A model generated the notes under the pieces. It ran no database searches. It was not told the origin of the DNA and was given only the letters and a program-made list of their open reading frames with translations. From the NCBI GenBank assembly GCA_965657215.1, contig CBFHNR010000009.1, positions 36,867 to 100,866 on the forward strand: a DNA stretch of 64,000 nucleotides, read 5' to 3'. Of the stretch, positions 34,085 to 41,797 are shown piece by piece. How positions within the stretch are numbered: position 1 is the stretch's first letter; each line of letters starts with the position of its first letter. This DNA is from JAHEJA01 sp965657215 (GTDB lineage Bacteria > Pseudomonadota > Alphaproteobacteria > Rhodobacterales > Rhodobacteraceae). A program made the translations under genes and the position numbers.

Positions 34085-35413
34085 ATGGCTGGTATTCCTC
34101 ACGATCACTACGAACCAAAGTCAAATGGCGCAAAATGGGTTAACAACCGTTTGCCGATCATTGGTTTGCTTTACGACACACTCATGGTCCCAACTCCAAA
34201 GAACCTAAACTGGATGTGGATTTGGGGCATTGTGCTTGCATTCTGCCTCGGCTTGCAAATTGTTACTGGTATCGTTCTGGCGATGCACTACACGCCGCAT
34301 GTTGATATGGCGTTTGCATCTGTCGAGCACATCATGCGCAACGTAAATGGCGGTCATATGATCCGCTACCTCCACATGAACGGCGCGTCTTTGTTCTTTA
34401 TCGCAGTCTATGCGCATATTTTCCGTGGTTTGTACTACGGTTCATACAAGGCGCCACGCGAAATCACGTGGATCATCGGCATGCTTATCTATCTCTTGAT
34501 GATGGGTACAGCGTTTATGGGTTATGTTCTTCCATGGGGTCAAATGTCCTTCTGGGGCGCGACAGTTATCACAGGTCTATTTGGTGCAATTCCATTCATC
34601 GGCGAAGCGCTTCAAACGCTGCTCTTGGGTGGGCCTGCCGTTGATAACGCGACACTCAACCGTTTCTTCAGCTTGCACTACTTGTTCCCATTCCTCATCG
34701 CTGGCTTGGTAATCGTGCACATCTGGGCATTCCACAGCACAGGCAACAACAACCCGACGGGTGTTGAAGTGCGCCGTGGTTCCAAAGAAGAAGCTAAGAA
34801 AGACACCGTTTCGTTCTGGCCATACTTCGTGATCAAAGACTTGTTCGCACTGGCCGTCATTTTGACTGTGTTCTTTGCGATCGTTGGCTTTATGCCAAAC
34901 TACTTGGGTCACCCAGATAACTACATCGAAGCGAACCCATTGGTCACACCAGCGCATATCGTTCCTGAATGGTACTTCCTCCCGTTCTACGCGATCTTGC
35001 GTGCCTTCACATCTGAAGTCTGGGTTGTTCAATTGGCCAGCTTTGTGACAGGCGGCATCATTGACGCGAAATTCTTTGGTGTCTTGGCAATGTTTGGTGC
35101 GATCTTGGTCATGGCTCTTGCGCCCTGGTTGGATACATCCTCTGTACGCTCTGCACGTTTCCGTCCACAGCTAAAGTGGTGGTTCGCGCTTCTCGTGATC
35201 GACTTCTTCGCATTGATGTGGTTGGGCGCGATGCCTGCAGAAGAACCATATGCAACATGGTCCTTGATTGCCTCCGCCTATTGGTTTGCCTACTTCTTGG
35301 TCATCCTTCCTTTGATGGGTGTTCTTGAAAAGCCGCTGCCACAACCGGCAACTATCGAAGAAGACTTCGATGCACATTATGGCAAGTCGTCTAACACGAC
35401 TCCTGCTGAATAA
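34085..35413 (+). CDS. petB: Cytochrome b of the bc1 complex
   Basis: The bacterial eight-helix cytochrome b carrying hemes bL and bH and both quinone sites. The 442 residues contain GIVLAMHYTPH and MIRYLHMNGASLFFIAVYAHIFRGLYYGSY with the first heme histidines. GYVLPWGQMSFWGATVIT follows, and HYLFPFLIAGLVIVHIWAFH holds the second pair. The Qo motif PEWY lies in VPEWYFLPFYAILRAF. It has the longer C-terminus typical of Rhodobacterales. A GGGAG site precedes the ATG. Confidence 0.98.
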   Translation: MAGIPHDHYEPKSNGAKWVNNRLPIIGLLYDTLMVPTPKNLNWMWIWGIVLAFCLGLQIVTGIVLAMHYTPHVDMAFASVEHIMRNVNGGHMIRYLHMNGASLFFIAVYAHIFRGLYYGSYKAPREITWIIGMLIYLLMMGTAFMGYVLPWGQMSFWGATVITGLFGAIPFIGEALQTLLLGGPAVDNATLNRFFSLHYLFPFLIAGLVIVHIWAFHSTGNNNPTGVEVRRGSKEEAKKDTVSFWPYFVIKDLFALAVILTVFFAIVGFMPNYLGHPDNYIEANPLVTPAHIVPEWYFLPFYAILRAFTSEVWVVQLASFVTGGIIDAKFFGVLAMFGAILVMALAPWLDTSSVRSARFRPQLKWWFALLVIDFFALMWLGAMPAEEPYATWSLIASAYWFAYFLVILPLMGVLEKPLPQPATIEEDFDAHYGKSSNTTPAE

Positions 35414-35431
35414 GATAAGGGACAGATTGTA

Positions 35432-36217
35432 ATGTTTAAGAATATCATCACAAGCGCAGTAACTGCACTGGCCCTGACTGCTCCTGTCGCATATGCGGCA
35501 GGTGGCGGCGACCAGAAGATCGAAGACTTTGCCTTTTCTTTCGAAGGGCCATTGGGATCCTATGATCAAAACCAACTTCAGCGTGGTCTCAAGGTTTACA
35601 CAGAAGTCTGTTCAGCATGTCACGGTTTGAAATATGTTGCCTTCCGCACGTTGTCCGATGAAGGTGGCGTGGGCTTCACCGAAGATCAGGTTCGCGCATA
35701 TGCTGCGAACTTTGAAATCTTTGATCCAGAAATCGACGATTACCGCGTAGCGACTCCTGTGGATCACTTCCCTGCGAATGAAGATGCAGGTGCACCTGAC
35801 TTGTCCTTGATGGCCAAAGCGCGTGCAGGCTTCCACGGTCCTTACGGAACTGGTATCAGCCAATTGGTCAACGGTATGGGTGGCGCAGAGTATATCGCCT
35901 CACTTCTCACTGGCTACACTGGCGAAGAGAAAGAAGAAGCGGGCGTAACGCTTTATGAAAACACCGCCTTCCCAGGTGGCTGGATTTCAATGGGCCCACC
36001 TCTTTATGGTGAAGACGTCGACTTTGACGATGGTCACGCAAATGACCTGTATAACACATCAGCAGATTTGGCTGCGTTCCTTATGTGGACAGCCGAACCA
36101 AAGATGATGGCGCGTCAGCACTCTGGTCTTGTTGCGGTCTTGATCCTGTCGGTCCTTTCAGTTCTCTTGTACTTGACTAACAAGAAAATTTGGGCCCCGA
36201 TCAAGGGTAAAGAGTAA
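35432..36217 (+). CDS. petC: Cytochrome c1 of the bc1 complex
   Basis: Periplasmic c-type heme protein accepting electrons from the Rieske centre. The 261 residues have a signal peptide ending APVAYA, the heme site CSACH at 60-64, and an axial-methionine region near MGPPLYGEDVDFDDG. Before the anchor comes LYNTSADLAAFLMWTAEPKMMARQHSG. The C-terminal membrane helix is LVAVLILSVLSVLLYLTNKKIW. Last gene of petABC; a terminator follows 25 nt after the stop. Confidence 0.98.
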   Translation: MFKNIITSAVTALALTAPVAYAAGGGDQKIEDFAFSFEGPLGSYDQNQLQRGLKVYTEVCSACHGLKYVAFRTLSDEGGVGFTEDQVRAYAANFEIFDPEIDDYRVATPVDHFPANEDAGAPDLSLMAKARAGFHGPYGTGISQLVNGMGGAEYIASLLTGYTGEEKEEAGVTLYENTAFPGGWISMGPPLYGEDVDFDDGHANDLYNTSADLAAFLMWTAEPKMMARQHSGLVAVLILSVLSVLLYLTNKKIWAPIKGKE

Positions 36218-36241
36218 CCATACCCAAGTGCAGAAACAAAG

Positions 36242-36267
36242 AAACCCGCCACATGGCGGGTTTTTTT
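36242..36267 (+). terminator. Rho-independent terminator after petC
   Basis: A perfect 9-bp stem AAACCCGCC/GGCGGGTTT with a 4-nt loop and a run of seven T. Confidence 0.93.
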
Positions 36268-36313
36268 ATGGCTTACGGTCAGTGCCGACAGTAGCCTCAA
36301 TATGGCGATTGCC

Positions 36314-38902
36314 TTAGGTCGGGATGTTGAACTTTGATGTAATCACATCTTTGCTTTGCGCCCAGACAACGAACAAATTATCCAACCCATCCCACATGGT
36401 ATCAGGCACATCGCCCTTGCCTGCGATTTCAAGCAAGTTCAGCTGTTTGTGAATGCCTGTGATCCCTAGCGCGGCAGCAGAGCCAGCAACTTTGTGGATT
36501 TGTGGAATGAGGTCTGCAACATCCGTTTGTCCAGGCTCCGCGCCCTGCAAGACACCAACGACATCGCGCACCTCTTCGACAAATCGCCCTAGCAAATTGT
36601 GCAAGTTCTCTTCGCCTAGTTGTTCTTTCATCATGTCTATACGTTCAATATCTATAATATCTGAAACGTTATCCATTTGATGGTCCCCCCTTGAGTCAGT
36701 ACCAAGTTCCAGCGTCGGCTTATGTGTCACTTTGGCGATCACTGAATATAGCTTCTTTTTATCTAACGGCTTACGCAAGCAGTCTGTTATGCCCACTTTG
36801 CGGAATTCTTCCAATTCATCCGGCATCGCATGCGCAGTTACGGCAACAATCGGCGTTTTGTCAGACAAGCCTTTACCAGACCGGATATGCTGCGTCGCTT
36901 CCATCCCATCCATAACGGGCATGCTTATGTCCATCAAGATCACATCATATTTCTTTCGCTCCGACATCGACACGCCGAGGCGTCCATTTTCGGCCTCATC
37001 ATTTGTATGCCCTTCAGCCTCAAGCATACCGCGCAAAACAAAGCGATTAATCTCGTTATCCTCGACCATTAATATGTCCAACGCCGCAGGCGTTGCGGAC
37101 ACATCCTGTTCCCACGGGGACTGATGCTCTTCGGTTGGCAGGCCCAATTTGATCTTGAACCAAAATGTGCTGCCTTCTCCGGGGACACTATCCACCCCCA
37201 TCTGACCGCCCATCAAATTGACAACACGGCGAACAATTCCCAACCCGAGACCAGTGCCATCGTTTTGACGGCCGTATGTGCTATCAAGGGTTTCGAAGTC
37301 ATGGAAAATGCGATCAATATCTTCGGGATGAATGCCAACGCCCGTATCCACAATCCTGAACTCAAGTTGCGTTGTATTTGAAAACGTATCATCAGAATTC
37401 AGCTCAATCGTCACATGTCCGTTTTCTGTGAATTTATTCGCATTTGACACCAAATTAAGGAGGATATGACGCAGTTTGGTTTTGTCACCTATAACAGTTT
37501 CCAAAGGTTTTGAGACCCAGTTCCGCTTCAGTGTGTTGTTGTTTTGACGCGCGATATGATCTTCGTTTGCGAGGATTTCCTCTAATAACTCGTTCAAGTT
37601 AAAGAGCTCAGCTTCTAAGGCGACTTGTCCCGCTTCAAATTTAGAGATGTCTAAAACATCGTTTACATGCCGCAACAATGCGCGACCCGATGCGTCCATA
37701 TGCTCAACAAAGAGCTTCTGCCGATCGCTTAGCTTTGTGTCTTCCATCAAGGAGAGGCTCCCCAAGAGACCGTTTAGGGGAGTTCTCATTTCATGGCTCA
37801 TAACGGCCAAAAATTCGGCTTTGGCCTTTTCACCAGCAAGGGCACGGTCACGGGCGAGAACCAATTCTTTTTGTGCTGCTTTTTCTTCGGTAATATCTCT
37901 CATGAACGAGACGAAAATTAGCCGTCCATTGTGTTCTGCCACATCAATAGACAGCTCCACCGGAAAGACACGTCCGTCTTTGTGCAAAGCCTCTAATTCA
38001 ATGCGCCCAGCTCCGACGACACGCTTTTGTCGACTTTCAATGAACCTTTTCATTCCAGCGCGATGTGCATTGTAATAGCGCGGTGGAACCAACAAGGTTT
38101 CCATCTGGGCGCCCATAGCCTCTTCGACGGAATATCCAAAAATTTCAGAAGCCGCGCCATTGTATTCGATAATGAGGCCCTCTTGGTCGATAACCACGAT
38201 CGCATCCAGTGACGATTTCAACACGCTCGACATTCGCAAAGCCGTCTCACGGATTTGATTTTCACGTGTATTTGTAACCCGATACATACGGAACATCAGA
38301 ATTGAAACCAGGGACAAAACCGCGACCAATGCCGCTGTAAGGAGGGCCAAGCGCCACAAGGTTGTCGCAACAGAATTACGCTGTGAATCCGACTGACCAA
38401 TATGAAGCTGCAACCCTCGCAAGGCGACGTTACGAACGTCTTTCGCTAAGGAATCGGCATCCGCGTGAAGGGTTTCTATGGACTTTGCTAACTCTTCGTC
38501 TGACCCATCAATCTTCGCAGCACATCGCGTTAGAAAAGCCTGAATACGGCCAAGGGGCTCGTTATAGTCGCTGTCCTCTCGGAGCTGCTTATAGGCCGTT
38601 GAATCGCTTAACATCGCGACGCGGGAATAAAAGATATCAAAATTTTGGCGAACTTCCATAACATCATCGGACTCGCCCATCATGTAGGCCTCTAGGGAGG
38701 CCACATATCGATAATAATCCACTTCAGTCTGCGCAAAGGTCCATTGCGCACTGTCCGCATTCGCAATTTTAAGTGCATCCAGTTTTTTGACGACTTCACG
38801 ACCCAAAGCAAACATAGTTGCAACGCACAATAAAACAGTCGCGATGAGCGCACAGTATCTTATCCAACGCATGACTTTGGGTGAGAGGACTGAAAATGTC
38901 AT
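36314..38902 (-). CDS. Membrane hybrid histidine kinase (PAS-HisKA-HATPase-REC-Hpt)
   Basis: A tripartite hybrid kinase of 862 residues from the ATG at 38902, which has AAGG upstream; a GTG seven codons earlier is possible. Membrane helices near 16-38 and 183-205 enclose a helical periplasmic domain of about 145 residues. Then come a PAS domain (about 223-343), HisKA with His370 in MSHEMRTPLNG, and HATPase with NLVSNANKF and GTGLGLGI. REC has Asp658 in LMDISMPVMDG, and the C-terminal Hpt has His803 in IHKVAGSA. All phosphotransfer residues are intact, so a full relay to an external response regulator is expected. The molybdopterin-fold gene lies directly upstream in the same operon; the LuxR-type regulator at 39949 is a likely target. 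Confidence 0.93.
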   Translation of the reverse strand: MTFSVLSPKVMRWIRYCALIATVLLCVATMFALGREVVKKLDALKIANADSAQWTFAQTEVDYYRYVASLEAYMMGESDDVMEVRQNFDIFYSRVAMLSDSTAYKQLREDSDYNEPLGRIQAFLTRCAAKIDGSDEELAKSIETLHADADSLAKDVRNVALRGLQLHIGQSDSQRNSVATTLWRLALLTAALVAVLSLVSILMFRMYRVTNTRENQIRETALRMSSVLKSSLDAIVVIDQEGLIIEYNGAASEIFGYSVEEAMGAQMETLLVPPRYYNAHRAGMKRFIESRQKRVVGAGRIELEALHKDGRVFPVELSIDVAEHNGRLIFVSFMRDITEEKAAQKELVLARDRALAGEKAKAEFLAVMSHEMRTPLNGLLGSLSLMEDTKLSDRQKLFVEHMDASGRALLRHVNDVLDISKFEAGQVALEAELFNLNELLEEILANEDHIARQNNNTLKRNWVSKPLETVIGDKTKLRHILLNLVSNANKFTENGHVTIELNSDDTFSNTTQLEFRIVDTGVGIHPEDIDRIFHDFETLDSTYGRQNDGTGLGLGIVRRVVNLMGGQMGVDSVPGEGSTFWFKIKLGLPTEEHQSPWEQDVSATPAALDILMVEDNEINRFVLRGMLEAEGHTNDEAENGRLGVSMSERKKYDVILMDISMPVMDGMEATQHIRSGKGLSDKTPIVAVTAHAMPDELEEFRKVGITDCLRKPLDKKKLYSVIAKVTHKPTLELGTDSRGDHQMDNVSDIIDIERIDMMKEQLGEENLHNLLGRFVEEVRDVVGVLQGAEPGQTDVADLIPQIHKVAGSAAALGITGIHKQLNLLEIAGKGDVPDTMWDGLDNLFVVWAQSKDVITSKFNIPT

Positions 38903-38928
38903 AAATAATACCTTACTCGCCACACAGG

Positions 38929-39432
38929 TTATTCGATTAAAAACGAATCAACTTGCCAAATGCTCTGAGCATAAATCTCATCTCGTCTAAATTCTTCGGA
39001 CGCATCATAGGGAAAAACGACCCACAATGGCCCTTTGTCTCTTAGGCTCATGTACTCCCCGTTTCGCTTGTAAGCTATCAAGGGGGCTATATCGGTTGCT
39101 TCATTCACGTTGATATCAATGAGATACTCATTCGTAGCAGAAGCTTCGATGTTTCCCTCACTTACGCCAATGTGCGCCAGAAAGTCTTTGAGCAAGACGC
39201 CTTCAAATACTTGGACGCCTTCGGTCCAAATTGTGTTCGTTTCTATGACATGACGCGGCAGCCGCTCTAATGCCGCAACATTGAACCCATATTTAACAGG
39301 CACCCCTTGATCGTCACGAATTTCCACGTTGAGTGTGTAGTCGGCTGTTACCATGGGTTGAGCCAGAGCGATTCCCGCCCAAAAACTAACAAACAATGAA
39401 AAAACAAACCTGTATAATACGGTTTTGTACAT
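38929..39432 (-). CDS. Periplasmic SUOX/YedY-fold protein lacking cysteine (putative sensor partner)
   Basis: A 167-residue protein with a signal peptide (FVFSLFVSFWAGIALA, cleavage before QPM). The rest resembles the oxidoreductase molybdopterin-binding domain: VFEGVLLKDFLAHIGV, NEYLIDINVNE, LIAYKRNGEYMSLRDKGPLWVVFPYD and SIWQVDSFLIE at the end. The whole protein contains no cysteine, so the usual Mo-ligating Cys is absent and catalysis is unlikely. It is co-directional with the hybrid kinase 26 nt downstream, which suggests it presents a ligand to the kinase's periplasmic domain. The ATG at 39432 with AGGA is chosen over an upstream TTG. Confidence 0.7.
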   Translation of the reverse strand: MYKTVLYRFVFSLFVSFWAGIALAQPMVTADYTLNVEIRDDQGVPVKYGFNVAALERLPRHVIETNTIWTEGVQVFEGVLLKDFLAHIGVSEGNIEASATNEYLIDINVNEATDIAPLIAYKRNGEYMSLRDKGPLWVVFPYDASEEFRRDEIYAQSIWQVDSFLIE

Positions 39433-39438
39433 AAACAA

Positions 39439-39948
39439 TCCTAAGGGTTACAATGTTATCAAATATTACTAACTTTTTATCAGGTTTAATTGAAAAACTA
39501 ATCCGTATATTTTTGTATCCATTGGGATTAGACGCACTCAAAATTTGTGCCAATTTGGCGAAAACTCCAAAAGATGTGCCGATGAATTGGGCGAAAATTT
39601 CGGAGAAAATCCCAGACACACACTTTGAGCAATTGATTTCAAAAAAATCAAAATGAAAGATTTTTTGGGTATCGAATTGGAAAATTTAGCAAGAAATTGG
39701 TAAAATTCACCTATCCTCACCCCCTAAACAAAAGACATGAAATGCAGTCCAGCCCAAGAAAAACTATCCCATAGTCTTGCAATTCAATTTGGTTAGATAC
39801 ATTCATATGTTAATAGTTGTATACTAAAGTGTATAAACTCAAATCTCAAAAGAGTGTGAGCGAATAGCATTGTGAATTGTTTTTGTGCTAATGATAAGGG
39901 ACAATACACTCGTTGAGTGGGTTCTACTGTTAGCGGTGAAAGTATAAA
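39439..39948. promoter_or_regulatory. AT-rich spacer between the sensor operon and LuxR-type regulator gene
   Basis: About 510 bp, clearly richer in A and T than the flanking genes, with divergent transcription from both ends. It contains one candidate small ORF (39453-39656). It also has four variants of AATTGG followed by AAAATT or AAAACT (near 39552, 39585, 39675 and 39695; the last two are 20 bp apart). TTGTGA then AATGAT near 39870-39893 could be a promoter for the regulator. No RNA gene was recognised. Confidence 0.5.
39453..39656 (+). CDS. Candidate small ORF, 67 residues, unknown
   Basis: An ATG with AAGGG about 6 nt upstream opens 67 codons. The N-terminal half is amphipathic to hydrophobic (FLSGLIEKLIRIFLYPLGLDALKICANL) and the tail is lysine-rich (SKKSK). 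I recognise no family. It lies in AT-rich sequence where chance ORFs are less common because of stops, but codon use is unlike the neighbours. It could be a small membrane-associated peptide of the signalling island, or noncoding. Confidence 0.35.
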   Translation: MLSNITNFLSGLIEKLIRIFLYPLGLDALKICANLAKTPKDVPMNWAKISEKIPDTHFEQLISKKSK

Positions 39949-40566
39949 ATGAAAATATTGATTGCAGACGACCACGACCTTCTGAAGGATACTTTAGTTA
40001 TGTTTTTAGAAGGCGAAGGTAATATTGACGTTACCACAGCTTCGGATTTCGACAGCGCGATGACAGCCGTCGATACGACAGGCCCTTTTGATTTAATTAT
40101 GTTGGACTACAATATGCCTGGCATGGGCGGCTTAAAGGGTTTGGAAAAGGCACTTGAACATAACGGCGGCCAACGCGTTGCTCTTATGTCTGGGGTTGCA
40201 TCCAAGAACGTCGCCGAAGAAGCTTTGGCCAAAGGTGCGGCAGGATTTGTGCCGAAAACACTTACCGCGAAATCGCTCGTAAATGCGGTGCGCTTTATGG
40301 CGATGGGCGAGCAATATGCCCCTATCGACTTTATGACAGCCGAGGACGAAGTCGCCGAACCTAATCCCCTTGCTGAAAAACTGTCTCGCCGTGAGATGCA
40401 GGTGTTAGAAGGCCTTTCTAAAGGCAAATCTAACAAGGAAATTGCACGCGATCTTGATCTTCAAGAGCCTACGATCAAACTGCACGTGAAAACACTGTAT
40501 CGTAAAATCGGCGCAGGTAATCGCACGCAAGCTGCGTTGATCGCAAAAGAAGAAGGCTTGTTCTAA
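39949..40566 (+). CDS. NarL/LuxR-type response regulator
   Basis: A protein of 205 residues: a receiver domain with ADDHD acidic pocket, phospho-acceptor Asp53 in LIMLDYNMPGMGG and conserved Lys in FVPKTLTAKS. A linker follows, then a LuxR-type helix-turn-helix (LSRREMQVLEGLSKGKSNKEIARDLDLQEPTIKLHVKTLYRKI, about 145-190). It is divergent from the molybdopterin-fold and hybrid kinase genes across a 500-bp spacer and is the nearest possible recipient of the kinase's Hpt phosphate. Targets unknown; the spacer itself is a candidate. Confidence 0.92.
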   Translation: MKILIADDHDLLKDTLVMFLEGEGNIDVTTASDFDSAMTAVDTTGPFDLIMLDYNMPGMGGLKGLEKALEHNGGQRVALMSGVASKNVAEEALAKGAAGFVPKTLTAKSLVNAVRFMAMGEQYAPIDFMTAEDEVAEPNPLAEKLSRREMQVLEGLSKGKSNKEIARDLDLQEPTIKLHVKTLYRKIGAGNRTQAALIAKEEGLF

Positions 40567-40627
40567 GCCTTTTTCAAACGACCTCTCTTTACGGACTGGG
40601 GTTGTTTCACAGCGTATTATTTTTCAT

Positions 40628-40660
40628 AACAAAGCAACCGAACAATAAGGTTGCTTTGTT
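40628..40660 (+). terminator. Hairpin between the response regulator and the ligase gene
   Basis: AACAAAGCAACC and GGTTGCTTTGTT form a perfect 12-bp stem with a 9-nt loop. Its last base directly precedes the GTG start at 40661, so it can terminate the upstream transcript and would also hide ribosome entry for the ligase gene. Confidence 0.6.
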
Positions 40661-41797
40661 GTGATATCTAAACAGTTTCAGTGGCATCCCAATGCATCCC
40701 TGTTTTTCGAAGGGGTGCAACTAAATCAGAATGATCTGAAACATCATGGGTTGAATGTATTGGACGCGATTTTCACGTCAGTCACTGCACTTGGCCCCTA
40801 TTTTGAAACGCAATCAGGCGGCACGACAGGGCAGCCGAAAGCCCTCAAACGGTCGCATAGCAGCTGGCTACGCTCTTTTGATATTCATCAATCCCTCTTC
40901 AAAATCGGACCCCATTCTCGATATGGTGTGCTAGGTCGCCTTGATCATTCGCTTGCCCTTTATGCAACCATCGAGGCGATCAATATTGGATCAGATAGTC
41001 ACCTCATGGGGCACTTACGTCCAAACGAGCAAGCCGCTGCATTGCAAGAATTCCCCTGTTCGGTCATTTATGCGACCCCGACACAGGTGATGCGCCTGGT
41101 TGATTACGATTGCTTAAAACAGCCAGACGTCATCCTCATCGGCGGTGGCCGATTATCGCCAGAGCAGCGAACCGCTTTGACCCACGCGGCACCAAACGCA
41201 GACATTCGCGTCTTTTACGGCGCTGCAGAAACCAGCTTTATAACGCTTAGTGATCACCAAACGCCCCTAGACTCTGTGGGGCGGGCCTATCCAAATGTGA
41301 AAATTGACATTCGCTCAATTGATGAAACATCAGGCATTGGCGAAATTTGGGTGCAATCTCCTTATCTGTTTGAGTGTTATAGCGATGGGTCATCTGATGA
41401 GACCCGTTGGAACGGTGACTGGCTGAGCGTCGGTGAACTGGGGCGAATGGACGACGACGGTTATCTGTTTCTACATGGGCGCAAAAATAGAATGTTTACG
41501 ATTGCAGATCAAAATATCTACCCAGAGGCAATTGAGCGTGTTCTTTCCAATCATCCAACTATCACACACTCAGCAGTGATCCCTAAACCAGATGAAAAAC
41601 GTGGATCGCGCGCTATTGCGTTTCATGACGGACATGACCTTAGCGCGTCAGACCTTCGGAAATGGTGCCGCATCTCCCTGTCGGATCGTGCGGTCCCATC
41701 TGAATTCGTCTACATCGCTGCAAATGACTGGCCGTTTCTGTCTTCGGGCAAAACTGATCTAAGGGCCCTAACAACGCGCTTGGACTTTCTCTCATGA
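40661..41797 (+). CDS. Short AMP-forming acyl-CoA ligase-like enzyme (YhfT-type context)
   Basis: An ANL-superfamily adenylating enzyme of 378 residues, lacking about the first 100 or more residues of typical acyl-CoA ligases. The catalytic core is present: P-loop SGGTTGQPK at 52-60, YGAAET at 186-191, and GELGRMDDDGYLFLHGRKNRM around 258-278. The C-terminal lysine is Lys364 in SSGKTDLRAL. It is coupled to a thiolase by ATGA, and the pair converges on bioMNY. In Bacillus the ligase/thiolase pair yhfT-yhfS neighbours a bioY gene, so a role with biotin or its acyl precursor is a reasonable guess. The GTG start abuts a hairpin, so the true start is uncertain. Confidence 0.82.
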   Translation: MISKQFQWHPNASLFFEGVQLNQNDLKHHGLNVLDAIFTSVTALGPYFETQSGGTTGQPKALKRSHSSWLRSFDIHQSLFKIGPHSRYGVLGRLDHSLALYATIEAINIGSDSHLMGHLRPNEQAAALQEFPCSVIYATPTQVMRLVDYDCLKQPDVILIGGGRLSPEQRTALTHAAPNADIRVFYGAAETSFITLSDHQTPLDSVGRAYPNVKIDIRSIDETSGIGEIWVQSPYLFECYSDGSSDETRWNGDWLSVGELGRMDDDGYLFLHGRKNRMFTIADQNIYPEAIERVLSNHPTITHSAVIPKPDEKRGSRAIAFHDGHDLSASDLRKWCRISLSDRAVPSEFVYIAANDWPFLSSGKTDLRALTTRLDFLS

